Assembly: GCA_900554605.1 (NCBI GenBank) | Contig: USHU01000088.1 | Coordinates: 1 to 5,495 of the forward strand | DNA: 5,495 bases | Direction: 5' to 3' | Origin: an uncultured Actinomyces sp. | GTDB taxonomy: Bacteria; Actinomycetota; Actinomycetes; Actinomycetales; Actinomycetaceae | Shown: piece after piece, positions 1-5,238 of the stretch | Layout of the letters: each line of letters starts with the position of its first letter | Numbering within the stretch: position 1 is the stretch's first letter | Notes under the pieces: generated by a model | The model's input: only the letters and a program-made list of their open reading frames with translations | What the model was told of the DNA's origin: nothing | Database searches by the model: none | Made by a program: the position numbers and the translations under genes

Positions 1-159
1 TACGAACCAACTCCATGGAAAGTCAAAATCAGGATGCGTTTTTTTAGGGTTGAATACCTCTGATATACCTAGGACTCCACTACTTACTCGTGGCAACCCC
101 ATTTTTTCTGCTTTATCCATACTTTGCAGAGCATATCCCCATACTAATAACTTTTTCAT
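1..159 (-). CDS. Hypothetical protein, 5' end only (runs off the left edge)
   Basis: An open minus-strand frame of 53 codons begins with ATG at 159-157 and continues out of the window. The start is well supported: AGGAGGG lies at 170-164, about five bases upstream. The visible protein begins MKKLLVWGYALQSMDKAEKM and ends in an aromatic stretch (DFDFPWSWF). It has a short basic N-terminus but no convincing signal peptide or membrane segment. I do not recognise the family and assign no function. It lies on the same strand as the zwf remnant, about 130 bases downstream of it, and shares its AT-rich composition, so it probably belongs to the same streptococcal-type fragment. The strong ribosome site makes a real gene likely, but only its beginning can be judged. 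Confidence 0.5.
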   Translation of the reverse strand, partial: MKKLLVWGYALQSMDKAEKMGLPRVSSGVLGISEVFNPKKTHPDFDFPWSWFV

Positions 160-209
160 AATACCCTCCTAATCTAATCGTTTTGGTGAGTTGGTAGATG
201 AACATCCTC

Positions 210-260
210 CGACAGATATGGACTTACTCAAACGTTTTTTGAATCTGTCCGATTTTGTCG
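210..260. repeat. Imperfect palindrome in the zwf 3' flank
   Basis: Arms pair symmetrically about position 235: CGACA (210-214) with TGTCG (256-260), GGAC (220-223) with GTCC (247-250), and TCAAA (228-232) with TTTGA (238-242). The mismatched parts between them are of equal length on both sides (5 and 5, 4 and 4). It lies between the zwf stop and the next minus-strand gene. No T-tract follows on either strand, so it is not a standard intrinsic terminator. It could be an RNA structure or a remnant of a small repeat element, or chance in AT-rich DNA. Confidence 0.35.
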
Positions 261-290
261 TAGACGTAATGGAGGACGTCGCTTCTTTGG

Positions 291-1277
291 TTAGAGCTTT
301 GTATCAGGTTGCCATGTCCATTTGGCTCCATATTTTTCTAGTAAATCAAAGCTAGCTTGAGGTCCCATGCTACCAGCCTTGTAGTCATGGAGTGGAGCAC
401 CATTTTCTGCCCAAAGTTTCTCAATACGGTCAATCAATTTCCATGATGCGCTCACTTCATCCCAGTGGCTAAAGTTGGTTGAATTATTGTTTAAAACATC
501 ATAGATCAGTTTTTCATATGGGTCTGGTGAAGCACCTGTAGCAGTCGCATCTGTTCGATAGTCAAGAGAATTCGGCGCAAGGCTAAACTCTTCCCCTACC
601 TTTTTACCGTTAAGACTGAGAGAGAATCCTTCAGTTGGCTGGATGTAGATGGTAAGTACATTCGGTGCTAGTGGTTCTCCGAAAATAGAATCCATTTGCT
701 GAAGACAATGTTCACGTGTGTTCCTTTTTCAGTTAGACGTTTACCTGTACGGAAGAAGAATGGTACATCACGGAAGCGATCAGTATCTACAAAGAATGCA
801 CCTGAAGCAAAGGTTTCTGTCATAGATTCAGGATTGACATTTGGTTCGCTACGGTAAGAGATGTATTTCATGCCATCGACTTTTCCAGAACGATATTGGC
901 CACGGATAAATTGTTCTTTGAGTTCCTCGTCTGTAGATTGGTAGAGGTTCTTGAAGACCTTGATTTTCTCCGCACGAATGTCATCCTTTGTAAAGCTTTC
1001 AGGTTTGTCCATAGCAAGGAGTGATAGAAGTTGGAGAGTATGGTTTTGAACCATATCACGAAGGGCACCAGACTCATCATAGTAGCCACCACGTTCTTCA
1101 ACACCGAGACGCTCTGCAAAAGTAATCTGAACGTTATCGATGTGTTCACGATTCCAAACATTTTCAAAAATCATGTTGGCAAAGCGAATGGCAAAAATAC
1201 TTTGAATCATTTCTTTACCGAGATAGTGGTCGATACGATAGATTTGCTCTTCGTTAAAAGTAGTATTTTGGGCGGCA
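291..1277 (-). pseudogene. zwf: Glucose-6-phosphate 1-dehydrogenase, truncated and frameshifted
   Basis: This is the C-terminal two thirds of G6PD, the NADP-dependent enzyme that oxidises glucose-6-phosphate to 6-phosphogluconolactone at the entry of the oxidative pentose phosphate pathway (cytosolic). About 320 codons remain of the roughly 490 usual in the family. The family signature RIDHYLGKE, which carries the substrate-binding His and Lys, is read from about 1235 down to 1211. The conserved GALRDMVQNHTLQLL (holding the family's general-base His) and FFFRTGKRLTEKGTHVN follow. After NIVF the frame breaks near 700. It resumes with QMDSIFGEPLAPNVLTIYIQ and runs to TAA at 293-291. Restoring one T beside position 700 on the + strand (one A on the coding strand) gives the expected NIVFKQMDSIF. 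The N-terminal third, including the nucleotide-binding Rossmann motif, is absent because the sequence enters the hairpin junction at about 1261. Wording of the protein is streptococcal in type. It cannot be functional as written, but the frameshift may be a sequencing error and the truncation a chimera. Confidence 0.93.
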
Positions 1278-1303
1278 TCTTCGCGGTGCCGCCCAAAATA
1301 CTA
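1261..1303. repeat. Perfect 17-bp inverted repeat (hairpin 1 at the junction)
   Basis: TAGTATTTTGGGCGGCA at 1261-1277 is the exact reverse complement of 1287-1303, around a nine-base loop (1278-1286). The left arm is still in frame with zwf (reading AAQNTT before FNEEQ on the minus strand), so this arm is probably native zwf. The right arm then looks like a fold-back copy. Neither strand has a T-tract after the stem, so a normal intrinsic terminator is unlikely. Confidence 0.85.
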
Positions 1304-1336
1304 GTTGGGGGTATGCGTATCGCATACCCCCAACTA
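1302..1336. repeat. Perfect 16-bp inverted repeat (hairpin 2 at the junction)
   Basis: TAGTTGGGGGTATGCG at 1302-1317 is the exact reverse complement of 1321-1336, with a three-base TAT loop (1318-1320). It overlaps hairpin 1 by the dinucleotide TA at 1302-1303. Both hairpins begin TAGT and end ACTA, so ACTAGT forms where they meet. No gene reads sensibly through it. Confidence 0.85.
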
Positions 1337-1343
1337 CTCGTTT

Positions 1344-1363
1344 AAAAACGCTCAAGGCGCGTT
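1344..1363 (-). terminator. Likely intrinsic terminator of the TetR gene
   Basis: Just after the TetR stop, the minus strand reads AACGC (1363-1359), a seven-base loop GCCTTGA, then GCGTT (1351-1347), followed by TTT (1346-1344). The stem is short, but the T run and the position close after the stop codon suit a terminator. Confidence 0.45.
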
Positions 1364-1366
1364 CTT

Positions 1367-2101
1367 CTAGTTCCTTGCGATGGCCTCGCGCACCAAAGGA
1401 ATCAGTCCTTCGCGCGAGGGATCCAAGGCCTCGGCGCGGAATTGTTCGCGATCGGCACCCTCAAAGCAAGCAGCACTCTGCGGGTCCTGATCCTTGGGGA
1501 TCGAGAAACCGAAGACAATGACGTCGACAACCTTGCGGATCGGGATCTGGTTTGCCTCTGCGGAGTCATTGACGCTCCCCAGAGCCTCGAGGTAGAAGAT
1601 CGAGAGGATCTCACCCATGATGTTCGTCGGCAGAAGCGGCTTGCGGCCCATACGCTCGAGGGCAGACTCCAGCATGCCGGTGACAAAATCGGCCAGCTGG
1701 TTGCGCTGACTTCCCGGAATGCCGCTTGCCTCGGGATTACGCATCTGGAAAAGACGATATTCCATAAGGAGGATGTAGGCGGTGCGCCCCTGAGTTGCCA
1801 GGCTTTCCAGCGTTGCAACGATGCTATCGAGGTCCAGCGGGCCTTCGATTGAATCGAAAGCCTGCGTCATCTCGGTCAAAAGTTGCGTCGAATATGCGAT
1901 GAAAGCATCCTCAAGGAGCTCATTCATATTCGAGTAGTTCGAATAGAATGCGCCGCGAGTGTAGCCCGCACGACCAACAACTTCATCAATTTTTGTTCCC
2001 GCAAAACCGCGTTCAACAAGAATTTCCACTGCTGCGTCAACGAGGCGCGAGCGCGTGAGCGCCCGGGCCCTGCTTTCGCCCTCCGCGCGTTTCTTAGTCA
2101 C
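1367..2101 (-). CDS. TetR/AcrR-family transcriptional regulator
   Basis: A 244-residue one-component repressor-type regulator. The N-terminal DNA-binding domain is clear: helix 1 in LVDAAVEILVERGFAGTKI (residues about 20-38) and the helix-turn-helix in TKIDEVVGRAGYTRGAFYSN, residues 36-55, followed by the family-typical Y-S-N-M-N-E-L-L. The remaining approximately 180 residues are the mostly helical ligand-binding and dimerisation domain, whose ligand cannot be told from sequence. I chose the GTG at 2101-2099 because GGAGG sits five bases upstream. An upstream GTG at 2134 in the same frame would add 11 residues (PSNSLIVEVAV) unlike the family and has no good ribosome site. The gene is divergent from the aldo/keto reductase, separated by about 200 bases containing palindromes, so it probably controls that gene and itself. 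TAG ends it at 1369-1367. The gene appears intact. Confidence 0.92.
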   Translation of the reverse strand: MTKKRAEGESRARALTRSRLVDAAVEILVERGFAGTKIDEVVGRAGYTRGAFYSNYSNMNELLEDAFIAYSTQLLTEMTQAFDSIEGPLDLDSIVATLESLATQGRTAYILLMEYRLFQMRNPEASGIPGSQRNQLADFVTGMLESALERMGRKPLLPTNIMGEILSIFYLEALGSVNDSAEANQIPIRKVVDVIVFGFSIPKDQDPQSAACFEGADREQFRAEALDPSREGLIPLVREAIARN

Positions 2102-2106
2102 AGCCA

Positions 2107-2111
2107 CCTCC
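2107..2111 (-). promoter_or_regulatory. Shine-Dalgarno that fixes the TetR start
   Basis: GGAGG on the minus strand lies five bases before the GTG at 2101-2099. It favours this start over the GTG codons further upstream (2134, 2113). Confidence 0.65.
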
Positions 2112-2180
2112 ACGATTAAAGAATTACTGGGCACAGCATAGTCACTTTTTCGTTGATTTTCTCAGCCAAACCCGCAGTTT

Positions 2181-2237
2181 AAGAAGTTTCTTCGGCATTT
2201 AGTAAAGAAATGAAAAGTAATTTCAACGGTCGAAGAA
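2181..2237. promoter_or_regulatory. Candidate TetR operator region in the divergent intergenic space
   Basis: The palindrome AAGAA-GT-TTCTT occupies 2181-2192. Its right half, extended to TTCTTCG (2188-2194), recurs inverted as CGAAGAA at 2231-2237. Between them lies GAAAT (2207-2211) paired with ATTTC (2220-2224). Repeated small palindromes between a TetR gene and its divergent neighbour are typical of operators. I could not identify firm -35/-10 pairs: TATGCT (2140-2135, minus) for TetR and TATCAT (2240-2245) for the reductase are only candidates. Confidence 0.35.
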
Positions 2238-2294
2238 CCTATCATGTCTTTAAGATCATAGAAATTCGTGCGCATACGCCGTGCAAATCCACTC

Positions 2295-2299
2295 TGGAG
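2295..2299 (+). promoter_or_regulatory. Ribosome-binding site of the aldo/keto reductase
   Basis: TGGAG lies eight bases before ATG 2308. It supports this start rather than the in-frame GTG at 2281, which would place this site inside the coding sequence and add nine residues not expected in the family. Confidence 0.6.
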
Positions 2300-2307
2300 T
2301 ATTCATC

Positions 2308-3153
2308 ATGGCCCCCAGCATTAAGCATTTGCCCTTGATTTCCGGGCATACCATTCCCCAATTCGGCTTTGGAACGTACAAGCTCGTCGGCGAGGAGGCT
2401 TATCACGGGGTCCTCGATGCACTCGAGCTTGGCTACCGCCACATCGACACCGCGCAAATGTACGGAAACGAGGCCGAGGTGGGCCGCGCCATCGCGGACA
2501 GCCCCGTGGCGCGCGAGGAAATTTTCGTGACCTCGAAGCTCAACAATCCCAACCATGAGCCCGATGTTGCGCGCGTGAGCCTCGAGCGTTCTTTGGAGGA
2601 ACTACAGCTGGACTATTTGGACTTGTTCTTGATCCACTGGCCTCTTCCCATGCACTACGGCGGCGACATTATGCCCACGTGGCGAGCGATGGAGACTTTC
2701 GTCCGTGAGGGAATGGTGCGTTCCATTGGTGTTTCGAATTTCGAGGCACACCACCTCCAGCCGATCCTCGATGGCTGCGAGGTCCCACCCTCCATCAACC
2801 AGATCGAATCGCACCCTTACTTCGCCAACCGTGAGCTACACCGTTTCAATGCTCGCTACGGGATCATTACCGAGGCATGGGCTCCCCTGGCGCGCGGGGT
2901 TGTCCTTTCCGATCCCGTCATTGTCGATATCGCGCGCCAAGTCGGTGCGCAAGAATCGCAAGTTGTTCTCCGCTGGGCAATTCAACGAGGCGACGTCGCT
3001 TTCCCGAAAGCCTCCTCGCATGAACGGCGCGCGGAAAACTTCGCCATTACAGGCTTTGAATTGGACGCGGATCAGATGCGCAGGATTGACGAACTGGATC
3101 GCGGGGAGGAAGGACGCACGGGGCCTCGTCCCGATGAGATGGACCGAATGTAG
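2308..3153 (+). CDS. Aldo/keto reductase (2,5-diketo-D-gluconate reductase-like, AKR5 type)
   Basis: A complete 281-residue NADPH-dependent oxidoreductase of the (beta/alpha)8-barrel AKR superfamily, cytosolic, reducing carbonyl groups on sugars or small aldehydes and ketones. The catalytic tetrad is all present: Asp47 and Tyr52 in HIDTAQMYGNEAEVG, Lys77 in VTSKLNN, and His110 in LIHWP. Other family marks are the start GHTIPQFGFGTYKL, SIGVSNF (139-145), NQIESHPY (164-171), and the cofactor-binding FPKASSHERRAEN, in which Lys234 and Arg240 suit NADPH. Length and motifs match DkgA/YvgN-type enzymes, but the true substrate is not readable from sequence. Methylglyoxal or a keto sugar are equally possible. 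It is divergent from the TetR gene, suggesting induction by a TetR ligand, perhaps the enzyme's own substrate. No damage is seen. Confidence 0.95.
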   Translation: MAPSIKHLPLISGHTIPQFGFGTYKLVGEEAYHGVLDALELGYRHIDTAQMYGNEAEVGRAIADSPVAREEIFVTSKLNNPNHEPDVARVSLERSLEELQLDYLDLFLIHWPLPMHYGGDIMPTWRAMETFVREGMVRSIGVSNFEAHHLQPILDGCEVPPSINQIESHPYFANRELHRFNARYGIITEAWAPLARGVVLSDPVIVDIARQVGAQESQVVLRWAIQRGDVAFPKASSHERRAENFAITGFELDADQMRRIDELDRGEEGRTGPRPDEMDRM

Positions 3154-3173
3154 CGCTTTCGCTTCAGGCGCAA

Positions 3174-3196
3174 CTCATATCGTTTTTGGATATGAG
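3174..3196. repeat. 8-bp hairpin between the reductase and ACT genes
   Basis: CTCATATC (3174-3181) is the exact reverse complement of GATATGAG (3189-3196) with a T-rich seven-base loop. It begins 20 bases after the reductase stop. No T-tract follows, so terminator activity is doubtful. It overlaps the ATG at 3192, a reason to doubt that codon as the start of the next gene. Confidence 0.4.
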
Positions 3197-3239
3197 ACAG
3201 GCACAGATTGTGGGCGTGCCGCTGGGCTATCGTGAAGAC

Positions 3240-3646
3240 ATGACTCATGTTTCTACGACTGACTTGGATCGAGTTCTTGCTTCTCTCGATCCTCAGCCCA
3301 GCGGCACCTATGTCTTCTCTCTGGTCGACGAGATTCCTCAGGGGGTCGATTTCTTCGCCGTGATCCGCGACGAGGATGGCTACACCGTGGTCGTTGAGCA
3401 AGAGATTGCCCGTGAAGCAGGTATCAATGCCGATGAACTGTACACGCGAATCGACTTGGGTTCTTCCACCGAGCTTGCCGCAATCGGCATTACTGCATCG
3501 ATTGCACAGATCCTCGCAGCGCGTTCGATTACCGCGAATTTCATTGCATGCCGTCGCCACGACCATCTCTTTGTGATCGCGCTCAAGAGGCCAGCGCTTT
3601 GCTCGAGGATCTTGGCCGTCGCGCTAAGGGCTGGCTACCCGCCTGA
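3240..3646 (+). CDS. ACT-domain protein (ACT_3/DUF2241-like), broken by a one-base deletion
   Basis: A small ACT-domain protein, expected to bind a small ligand such as an amino acid; function unknown. Recognisable parts are LDPQPSGTYVFSLVDE near the start, then SSTELAAIGITASIAQILA and ITANFIACRRHDHLFV, which match this family well. After HDHLFV the present frame turns into unrelated residues and runs on to TAG ending at 3692. Restoring one G beside position 3575 gives DRAQEASALLEDLGRRAKG and a TGA at 3644-3646, the expected family ending, for a 135-residue protein. I chose ATG 3240 because family members begin only a few residues before the L-D-P motif. An in-frame ATG at 3192 would add 16 residues and sits inside a hairpin; neither has a strong ribosome site. 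The deletion is more likely a sequence error than decay, since the rest, including the downstream frame, is well conserved. Confidence 0.85.
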
Positions 3647-3684
3647 AATTCATTTTTCGGACACACGCACACGCATCTTCGGCC

Positions 3685-3690
3685 TAAAGT
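3685..3690 (+). promoter_or_regulatory. Possible -10 element of a leaderless promoter
   Basis: TAAAGT fits the actinobacterial TANNNT pattern and ends six bases before the A of ATG 3697, which would put the transcript start on the start codon. No clear -35 is visible and there is no properly spaced Shine-Dalgarno, which agrees with leaderless translation, common in Actinobacteria. Confidence 0.4.
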
Positions 3691-3696
3691 AGAAGC

Positions 3697-5013
3697 ATGG
3701 CTGTACTACCTACGGGGAGCGACGAAGCGATCCTCCGTCTTTCTGACGGGACGGTCAAACAGCGCAACCTTTTAACTGGAACTGAAGTGTGGACGGTTCC
3801 GGGTCGGGCTCACCGCGCTCTGACTCGCCCGGGTTCGCCTGCCCCTATCATCGATCATGATTTAGACGGGCATCACTGCGCCTTCTGTTCGGGTCGGTAC
3901 CTGGAAACCCCTCCCGAGAAGGCGCGCATTGTTCGCACGAGCGAGGGTGAATGGGAAACTCTCCACGGCCTCGGCGCTGAGGAACTTGGAGATACTGTTG
4001 CTGAATTCCGGCGGATTCCCAACCTTTTCGAGATCGTTTCTTACAACTATTGGCACCTCAACCACGGCCATGTTCCTTCCGAGGCCGAGCGGCGCCGGAT
4101 GGCGGAATACTTGGCGTCCCCGCAGGGCTACGACCACGTAATGAATGTTGTTCGTGCGCGTTTCTTAGCCTCGGGTGGAAGCGCCGAGGAGTTTGAGGAG
4201 CTGTCGGATTCGGAGAAGCTTACCCAGGCGAATGGTTTCTTTTCGGGCGGTCACGATCTGATTGTTGGGCGACGCCACTTCGTTGATGGGGCGAAGGACA
4301 CGTCTCAGTTAGCTTCGGCTGGGACACTGACGCCCGAGGAGCACTTCCAGTACATGTCGATGACTGTACGGGCGATGCGGGACCTGTATGACTTGGATCC
4401 GGCCGTGAAGTACGTGGTGGCTTTCCAGAACTGGCTTAAGCCCGCGGGTGCGTCGTTTGATCACTTGCACAAGCAGCTTGTGGCGATTGATGAGTTCTCG
4501 ACGCAGACGCATGATGAGATTGAGCGCGTGCGGACCTATCCGGGAATCTATGACGAGCTCTTGAAGATCGCCGCGACGCGTGGGCTGATTTTGGCGCAAA
4601 ACGATCATGCTGTGGCGATGGCTGGGTTTGGGCATCGCTATCCCTCCTTGGCGATTTGGCCGCTTCATGCGCCGGCTGAGCCTTGGGAGTACTCCCCTGA
4701 GCAATTACGAGGCATCAGCGACCTTGTGCACGCGATGCACGCGGCGACGGGCGCGGAGGTTCCGTGTAACGAGGAGTGGTACTACCGGCCTCCGAGTTCA
4801 TCGATTCCTATGCGCATGAGGATCTTGATCAAGTGGAGGATCTCCACGATCGCCGGTTTTGAGGGCGGGACAAGGATTTACCTCAATACGATTGATCCGT
4901 GGTCTGTGCACCAGCGGATGTTGGAGCGCTTGGTTGTTATGCGGGATGAATGTTCGATCGCGCCGATGAAGCTGGGCGAGGAGTGCAAGGTCACGCCGCT
5001 GTTGCTGAGGTGA
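3697..5013 (+). CDS. DUF4921-type protein, galactose-1-phosphate uridylyltransferase (HIT superfamily)-like
   Basis: A complete 438-residue protein resembling actinobacterial DUF4921 proteins, which are related to GalT in the HIT superfamily of nucleotidyl transferases and hydrolases. Visible marks: the opening LSDGTVKQRNLLTGTEVWTV; a GalT-like HHCAFCSGRYLETPPEK with Cys61 and Cys64, possible metal ligands; FEIVSYNYWHLNHGH (111-125); and FDHLHKQLV, whose His256, His258 and Gln260 recall the GalT H-x-H-x-Q active site, where the first His forms the nucleotidyl intermediate. Near the end, EEWYYRPPSSSIPMRMRI and IKWRISTIAGFEGGTRIYLN are typical of the family. Its probable role is nucleotidyl transfer or phosphorolysis on a sugar- or nucleoside-phosphate, but the substrate is unknown. 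It starts 50 bases after the repaired ACT stop and may have its own leaderless promoter. It appears intact. The nearby CRISPR array is probably coincidental. Confidence 0.85.
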   Translation: MAVLPTGSDEAILRLSDGTVKQRNLLTGTEVWTVPGRAHRALTRPGSPAPIIDHDLDGHHCAFCSGRYLETPPEKARIVRTSEGEWETLHGLGAEELGDTVAEFRRIPNLFEIVSYNYWHLNHGHVPSEAERRRMAEYLASPQGYDHVMNVVRARFLASGGSAEEFEELSDSEKLTQANGFFSGGHDLIVGRRHFVDGAKDTSQLASAGTLTPEEHFQYMSMTVRAMRDLYDLDPAVKYVVAFQNWLKPAGASFDHLHKQLVAIDEFSTQTHDEIERVRTYPGIYDELLKIAATRGLILAQNDHAVAMAGFGHRYPSLAIWPLHAPAEPWEYSPEQLRGISDLVHAMHAATGAEVPCNEEWYYRPPSSSIPMRMRILIKWRISTIAGFEGGTRIYLNTIDPWSVHQRMLERLVVMRDECSIAPMKLGEECKVTPLLLR

Positions 5014-5192
5014 GGGCTCGGGCGGGTTGTCGTCGTTCGCTTGCTGTTTGCGCGCGGTCAAGATGATTGAGTTCCCGGCTTTTCGGGCATGACAAAGGCG
5101 AGAGACCCGAGGCTGCCTTTCGTAGAGCCGTTTGATAGAATTGAGCCGCTGGGTTGGTACCCTCCGCCAGGCTTGAAATAACAGCTCGGTTC

Positions 5193-5220
5193 AACGCGGG
5201 GGCTGAAGGCCCAGCGTTTT
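5193..5220 (+). terminator. Possible intrinsic terminator after the DUF4921-type gene
   Basis: AACGC (5193-5197) pairs with GCGTT (5214-5218). Inside, GGGC (5200-5203) pairs with GCCC (5209-5212) around a TGAAG loop, and the T run spans 5217-5220. It lies 180 bases past the stop, just before the array. The rest of 5014-5238 holds no gene I can support, only a weak AAAGGC/GCCTTT inverted repeat at 5094-5120. Confidence 0.4.
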
Positions 5221-5238
5221 CTATTCCAGCGGGATCTC

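Larger units (their letters stand above)
1261..1336. other. Probable chimeric junction between streptococcal-type and actinobacterial DNA
   Basis: To the left is AT-rich DNA with a streptococcal-type zwf cut off in mid-gene. To the right is GC-rich DNA with intact actinobacterial-type genes beginning with a TetR regulator that has its own stop and terminator. The change falls on the two back-to-back hairpins. A gene broken at a fold-back, with no transposase, integrase or tRNA nearby, fits an amplification or assembly artefact better than natural transfer. The reading is inference from composition and protein similarity. Confidence 0.7.

Noticed and set aside
173..355. Plus-strand open frame with LLKRFLNLSDFVVDVMED
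   Set aside because: The residue pattern is protein-like, but there is no ribosome site and it runs antisense into the end of zwf. Competing minus-strand frames over the same bases look equally plausible.
1261..1336. Double hairpin as a bidirectional intrinsic terminator between zwf and TetR
   Set aside because: No T-tract follows either stem, and zwf is in mid-gene here, so a terminator makes no sense; the TetR gene has its own terminator-like hairpin at 1344-1363.
1261..1336. Natural mobile-element insertion joining the two pieces
   Set aside because: No transposase, integrase, terminal repeats of an element or attachment site is visible; only TA-bounded hairpins, which are explained more simply as fold-back artefacts.
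1031..1345. Plus-strand open frame crossing the junction
   Set aside because: It is antisense to conserved zwf sequence and reads through the hairpins; a shadow frame.
2705..3235. Long plus-strand frame inside and past the aldo/keto reductase
   Set aside because: It overlaps a complete enzyme with all catalytic residues and has Arg/Ser-rich, family-less composition, typical of an off-frame reading in GC-rich DNA.
3697..5013. DUF4921-type gene as a CRISPR-associated or defence gene
   Set aside because: It is a GalT-like enzyme with no nuclease, helicase or Cas motif; closeness to the trailer end of the array is not evidence of a link.
5014..5238. CRISPR leader on the left side of the array
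   Set aside because: The segment is not AT-rich, has no promoter-like signal toward the array, and repeat polarity puts the leader on the other side.
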